Shown here: in pieces, positions 60,771-64,000 of the stretch
How positions within the stretch are numbered: the first letter of the stretch is position 1
Layout: the number at the start of each line of letters is the position of its first letter
Source of the DNA: Staphylococcus auricularis
Lineage (GTDB): Bacteria; Bacillota; Bacilli; Staphylococcales; Staphylococcaceae
Length of the DNA: 64,000 bases
Assembly: GCF_001500315.1 (NCBI RefSeq)
Contig: NZ_LLER01000005.1
Span: forward strand, 1-64,000
Direction: 5' to 3'
Made by a program: the position numbers and the translations under genes
Notes under the pieces: model-generated
Told to the model about the DNA's origin: nothing
Seen by the model: the letters and a program-made list of their open reading frames with translations, nothing else
Database searches by the model: none

Positions 60771-61520
60771 ATGCCTAATCAAAAACATGACTATGATAAT
60801 GGATCCAATAAAAAGATGAGCGGGTTCGCCAAAATTGTTAGTGCGATCATCGTTTTAATCTTATTAGGTGGATTGACCTTTGCGATTTTTGCGTTCGTTG
60901 ATAACTCTAACAAAAGTCAAGAACGTTTAGCGGACAAGCAAAAAGAAGAACAAAAACAAAAAGACAACGACAAGGATAAAGACAAAGATAAAGACAAGGA
61001 CAAAGATAAGAAATCAACGGAAGAAAAAAGTAAACAAACGTCTACGGAACAAACACAACAAACTGTCCAACAAACGCAACAGACTCAACAAACACAACAA
61101 GCTCCGCAAACTCAGCAGACTCAACAAACGCAACAACAAAGAACTTCAGAACCCAAATCAACCCAACAACGCACTTCAGAAGAACGCACACGTGAGAAAC
61201 GTTCAACTGAACAGCAACCTAGTACTGAAGAACAATCCAAAGAACCTAAAACACAACAATCTAAACAAGAACCTAGCACACAAGAACAACAAACAACCCA
61301 ACAAAAGCAACAATCAAGAGAGCCATCTAGAGAATCAGCTCAAAGTTCACAACAGACACAACAACAACCATCTACACAACAATCTCAACAAAATAATTCA
61401 TCACAACAATCATCAAGTCAGCAAACACAACAGTCACCCCAGTCACAACAACGTAGCAGTAATCAGTCTGGCAATAGTAATCAATCCAACAACAATAGCG
61501 GACAAGATAGCAACGAATAA
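60771..61520 (+). CDS. Single-pass membrane protein with long Gln/Ser/Thr-rich extracellular tail
   Basis: A 249-residue protein. Residues 1-18 are cytoplasmic, one helix spans about 19-42 (FAKIVSAIIVLILLGGLTFA), and the rest is low-complexity and probably outside the cell: a Lys/Glu/Gln run, seven Asp-Lys pairs (about 67-80), then TQQ/TQQT repeats and Gln-Ser-Asn-rich sequence to the end. It lacks a cell-wall LPXTG motif. It recalls a DUF4887-like staphylococcal family, but I am not sure. ATG 60771 follows GAGGGAG; the GTG at 60759 is in frame but overlaps the binding site. The repeats are likely to vary in length between strains. Confidence 0.75.
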   Translation: MPNQKHDYDNGSNKKMSGFAKIVSAIIVLILLGGLTFAIFAFVDNSNKSQERLADKQKEEQKQKDNDKDKDKDKDKDKDKKSTEEKSKQTSTEQTQQTVQQTQQTQQTQQAPQTQQTQQTQQQRTSEPKSTQQRTSEERTREKRSTEQQPSTEEQSKEPKTQQSKQEPSTQEQQTTQQKQQSREPSRESAQSSQQTQQQPSTQQSQQNNSSQQSSSQQTQQSPQSQQRSSNQSGNSNQSNNNSGQDSNE

Positions 61521-61524
61521 TAAG

Positions 61525-61577
61525 AAAGTAGCGAATGGCACCCTCGAAAAAGGGTTTGTCATCCGCTACTTTTTTTA
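61525..61577. terminator. Bidirectional terminator after the Gln-rich protein gene
   Basis: AAAGTAGCGAATGGCACCCT pairs with AGGGTTTGTCATCCGCTACTTT with small mismatches; TTTTTTT follows on the plus strand and CTTTCTTATT on the minus. Confidence 0.9.
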
Positions 61578-61656
61578 TATTATGCTATTTTATCGACACC
61601 GCGATTTGTGTAATCTACCTCTGTATTCTGTCCTCAAATCTTACAGTTTAATCATC

Positions 61657-61902
61657 TCACCAAAAAATCATATTCACTAACCAAGTGAGGAGAAGTGATA
61701 CAAGCATAGATATCATAATCCAGAATAAACACCCTGTCACGCAACCAAAAGGTCCACAGCCGAATGAGACGTGGCGTTGATAAACATGACGATGTGGATC
61801 ATCATAATCGTACGCGGGATGCGTTTGTCGTTCGAAGTAATCATCGTCTTTATAGTCGCGATCGTCTGGATCAAGCACTTCTGGTTCTTTATTCTCAGAC
61901 AT
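61657..61902 (-). CDS. Small Cys-rich membrane protein, unknown function
   Basis: An 81-residue protein. Residues 1-45 are soluble and very charged, rich in Asp, Tyr, His and Arg (PDDRDYKDDDYFERQ, YDYDDPHRHVYQRH). Then comes GCGPFGCVTGC, with three Cys in eleven residues, directly before one helix (about 58-80). The end is NMIFW. ATG 61902 follows AAGGAGG by nine bases, and a promoter lies upstream. I know no family; the Cys cluster at the membrane edge could bind metal, be acylated or form disulfides. It converges on the Gln-rich protein and diverges from gapR. Confidence 0.75.
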   Translation of the reverse strand: MSENKEPEVLDPDDRDYKDDDYFERQTHPAYDYDDPHRHVYQRHVSFGCGPFGCVTGCLFWIMISMLVSLLLTWLVNMIFW

Positions 61903-61933
61903 AATGTTGTGCCTCCTTACATACTCACCTTAT

Positions 61934-61962
61934 ATCTTATCTTCTCAAACCATTTAGCGCAA
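61934..61962 (-). promoter_or_regulatory. Candidate promoter of the Cys-rich membrane protein gene
   Basis: On the minus strand TTGCGC and TAAGAT are spaced by 17 bp, about 30 bases before the start codon and close to AAGGAGG. Confidence 0.5.
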
Positions 61963-62131
61963 AATATAAGCCAAGCCAATGACGTTAATTATCAGTTAGC
62001 ACCGCATCATAAAGCCATCTACAGTAAAGATGATTAGCGGCAAACCGATCTAGGTAAAACATTACCGATGTGTTCATACATCGATAAAAATGCCTAGCAC
62101 AAGGTATTTGTGACAATTTTGACATTATTTC

Positions 62132-62210
62132 TTGCAATTTCGAAAGCTTAATAGTAATATGACAGATGAAAGAGGTTATATTTTTTGTCCCACGAGGGAC
62201 GAAAAAGGTC
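62132..62210 (+). promoter_or_regulatory. gapR-gapA promoter with likely GapR (CggR) operator
   Basis: TTGCAA (62132-62137) and TAATAT (62155-62160) form a modest promoter with 17 bp spacing. Downstream, TGTC (62186-62189), five bases, AGGGAC (62195-62200), six bases and GGTC (62207-62210) resemble the CggR operator of Bacillus (CGGGAC-N6-TGTC repeated), with a few differences. The place after the start site fits the known roadblock type of repression. TTTTTTGTCCC and GGGACGAAAAA are also nearly symmetric. Confidence 0.6.
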
Positions 62211-62265
62211 AATCTGTGGTTAAAGCATGACCCTTTCACTTATTTAAGAACGGAGGAGGATAGTA

Positions 62266-63294
62266 GTGAAAGATTTGATTCGGCTTCAGCAACAATTGGT
62301 TCCAGAACTTGTTGAAAAAATGTATCGACGTTTTTCAATTCTCACTACTATTAAACAAGAACAACCGATCGGCCGACGTAGTTTGAGTGAAACGATCGCA
62401 TTAACAGAACGTGTCCTCCGTACTGAGACAGATTTGTTAAAGCAACAAGATTTGATTAAAGTCAAACCGACTGGAATGGAAATCACATCACAAGGTGAAA
62501 CGATTGTTCAAGAACTCGCACGCTTTTTCAATGTGTATTCTGATAATGAACAGCTTGCACAACGTGTGAAAGAGCAATACGACATTAAAGATGTGTACGT
62601 CGTTCCAGGTAATGCAGATATCGAACAAACGGTGAAGACAGAGCTCGCTACCCAAGCGGGACAGTTACTCGAAGATAAGTTCTATGATGATGCCATCATA
62701 TCCGTAACAGGTGGCTCAACGATGGCTTATGTAAGTAACGCGATGCACCGTCAAAACGCTAACGTGTTTTTCGTACCTGCAAGAGGTGGGCTTGGTGAGA
62801 ATGTCATTTTTCAAGCGAACACCATCGTGGCAAGTATGGCAGAACAAACAAGCGGTGATTACACCACATTATATGTGCCAGATAACGTGAGCGAAACGAC
62901 ATATGACAATCTCATGCAAGAACCTTCCGTGTTGCATACACTAGATATTATCAAACAATCCAACATTACGATTCATGGCATTGGTGATGCGCTGAAGATC
63001 GCGCGTCAACGTCACAGTACTCAAGATGTACTTGAGAAACTTCAACATCATCATGCTGTGGGAGAAGCATTTGGGTATTACTTTGATGAGCAAGGTCACA
63101 TTGTTCATAAAGTGAAAACCATTGGATTACAACTTGAAGATTTAGAGTCGAAAGCATATATTTTCGCAGCAGCAGGAGGCAAATCCAAAGGTGAAGCAAT
63201 TAAAGCTTATTTAACGATTGCACCTAAGAATACTGTGCTTATCACAGATGAGAGCGCAGCAAAGGTAATCACAGAAGTCAGTAATAAGAAGTGA
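62266..63294 (+). CDS. gapR: Central glycolytic genes regulator GapR (CggR)
   Basis: A 342-residue SorC/DeoR-type repressor of the gapA operon; fructose-1,6-bisphosphate releases it from DNA. The N-terminal winged helix (about 30-75, with GRRSLSETIALTERVLRTE) binds DNA; the C-terminal sugar-binding domain has VTGGSTMAYVSNAM and ARGGLGENVIFQAN, the phosphate-binding loops. It starts at GTG 62266 after GGAGGAGG. gapA follows after 41 bases, as in other staphylococci. Confidence 0.95.
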   Translation: MKDLIRLQQQLVPELVEKMYRRFSILTTIKQEQPIGRRSLSETIALTERVLRTETDLLKQQDLIKVKPTGMEITSQGETIVQELARFFNVYSDNEQLAQRVKEQYDIKDVYVVPGNADIEQTVKTELATQAGQLLEDKFYDDAIISVTGGSTMAYVSNAMHRQNANVFFVPARGGLGENVIFQANTIVASMAEQTSGDYTTLYVPDNVSETTYDNLMQEPSVLHTLDIIKQSNITIHGIGDALKIARQRHSTQDVLEKLQHHHAVGEAFGYYFDEQGHIVHKVKTIGLQLEDLESKAYIFAAAGGKSKGEAIKAYLTIAPKNTVLITDESAAKVITEVSNKK

Positions 63295-63335
63295 CATACA
63301 CTTTTTAAATATCATTTTAAAGGAGGCCATGTATC

Positions 63336-64000
63336 ATGGCAGTAAAAGTAGCAATTAATGGTTTTGGTAGAATTGGTCGTTTAGCATTCAGAAGAATTCA
63401 AAATGTTGAAGGCATTGACGTAGTAGCAGTTAATGACTTAACAGATGACGATATGTTAGCACACTTATTAAAATACGACACAATGCAAGGTCGTTTCACA
63501 AGTGAAGTTGAAATCGTAGAAGGCGGTTTCCGCGTTAACGGTCAAGAAGTGAAATCATTCGACGAACCAGATCCAAGCAAATTACCTTGGAAAGACTTAG
63601 ACATCGACGTTGTACTTGAATGTACTGGTTTATTCACAGACAAAGAAAAAGCAGAAGCACACATCGACGCAGGTGCTAAAAAAGTATTAATCTCTGCACC
63701 AGCTAAAGGTGACGTTAAAACAGTTGTTTATAACACTAACCACGATACACTTGATGGTACAGAAACAGTTGTTTCAGGTGCTTCATGTACAACAAACTCA
63801 TTAGCACCAGTTGCTAAAGTACTTAACGATGAATTCGGTTTAGTAGAAGGATTCATGACTACAATCCACGCATACACTGGTGACCAAAATACACAAGATG
63901 CACCACACAAAAAAGGTGACAAACGCCGTGCACGTGCAGCTGCTCAAAACATCATCCCTAACTCTACAGGTGCTGCAAAAGCAATCGGTAAAGTTATCCC
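63336..64000 (+). CDS. gapA: Glyceraldehyde-3-phosphate dehydrogenase GapA, 3'-truncated by window end
   Basis: The glycolytic NAD-dependent GAPDH. ATG 63336 follows AAAGGAGG by about eight bases; the frame is open to the last base, giving 221 of about 336 residues. The NAD-binding motif [14 protein letters not shown] is at 7-20 and the catalytic Cys151 lies in [12 protein letters not shown]. The sequence uses a narrow set of codons, as expected for a very highly expressed gene. Its promoter lies before gapR, with GapR as repressor. Confidence 0.98.
   Translation, partial: MAVKVAINGFGRIGRLAFRRIQNVEGIDVVAVNDLTDDDMLAHLLKYDTMQGRFTSEVEIVEGGFRVNGQEVKSFDEPDPSKLPWKDLDIDVVLECTGLFTDKEKAEAHIDAGAKKVLISAPAKGDVKTVVYNTNHDTLDGTETVVSGASCTTNSLAPVAKVLNDEFGLVEGFMTTIHAYTGDQNTQDAPHKKGDKRRARAAAQNIIPNSTGAAKAIGKVI

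Noticed and set aside
60964-61012. Tandem hexamers that look like a short repeat array
   Set aside because: They encode Asp-Lys pairs inside a gene; there are no spacers or palindromic repeats, so this is not CRISPR.
61192-61680. A 162-codon frame rich in Asn, Lys and His overlapping the Gln-rich membrane protein
   Set aside because: It is the shifted reading of CAA/ACA repeat tracts, has no ribosome binding site and runs through the terminator at 61525.

Overview
The window is a stretch of core chromosome from a low-GC Gram-positive bacterium, almost certainly a Staphylococcus. The evidence is the gene content and order (ltaS; nrdIEF; murB; pepT; gdpS; tarO; fakB1; comFA-comFC-hpf-secA-prfB; csbA-uvrB-uvrA; hprK-lgt; trxB; rapZ-yvcK-whiA; tRNA-Arg; clpP; gapR-gapA) and proteins that match staphylococcal lengths and catalytic positions: LtaS of 646 residues with Thr300, ClpP with Ser98/His123/Asp172, GAPDH with Cys151, QueF of 166 residues. 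It does not look like S. aureus itself. For example, nothing resembling the sstABCD iron transporter that I recall between nrdF and murB is present. I cannot name the species. No rRNA, insertion sequence, prophage, integrase or CRISPR array was found.

Layout. 0-8.4 kb: the end of a pxpC-like gene, a 0.9 kb gene-free stretch, lipoteichoic acid synthase, a ZIP metal transporter on the other strand, then an ABC-F ATPase and RecQ helicase pair. 8.5-19 kb: an osmolyte importer of OpuF type (permease fused to binding domain), an orphan hisC, a 5'(3')-deoxyribonucleotidase, a lipid kinase, two tandem POT peptide transporters, and an EamA transporter with queF. 19-23.4 kb: class Ib ribonucleotide reductase nrdIEF behind a long leader with a pair of NrdR boxes. 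23.4-32.6 kb: small membrane and zinc proteins, murB, a GrpB-like protein, an EMYY-type lipoprotein, a YtxJ/BrxC bacilliredoxin, glycerate kinase, pepT, a split ThrE-type exporter and the GGDEF protein GdpS. 32.9-43.9 kb: tarO, a YigZ-family protein, fakB1, comFA/comFC, hpf, secA, prfB (with its programmed frameshift), an HD phosphohydrolase and csbA. 44.2-57.7 kb: uvrBA, hprK-lgt-acetyltransferase-TPR, trxB, rapZ-yvcK-whiA and a small membrane protein. 57.8-64 kb: tRNA-Arg(CCG), clpP under a CtsR box, an SDR epimerase with a small membrane protein, a long Gln/Ser/Thr-rich single-pass protein, a small Cys-rich membrane protein, and gapR-gapA running off the end.

Functionally the region groups cell-envelope synthesis (ltaS, tarO, murB, lgt), nucleotide supply and repair (nrdIEF, NT5C, HD nucleotidase, recQ, uvrBA), protein export and quality control (secA, hpf, prfB, clpP), carbon control (hprK, yvcK, gapR-gapA) and redox balance (trxB, ytxJ). 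Most transcription units are closed by clear hairpin-plus-T terminators.

No wholly new multi-gene system is evident. The less ordinary signals are: a family of related inverted-repeat arms that close loops of either about 6 or over 100 nucleotides; the nrd leader with repeated NrdR-like half-sites; and the clpP-gapR interval, which holds two candidate mini-transcription units and two poorly known membrane proteins.
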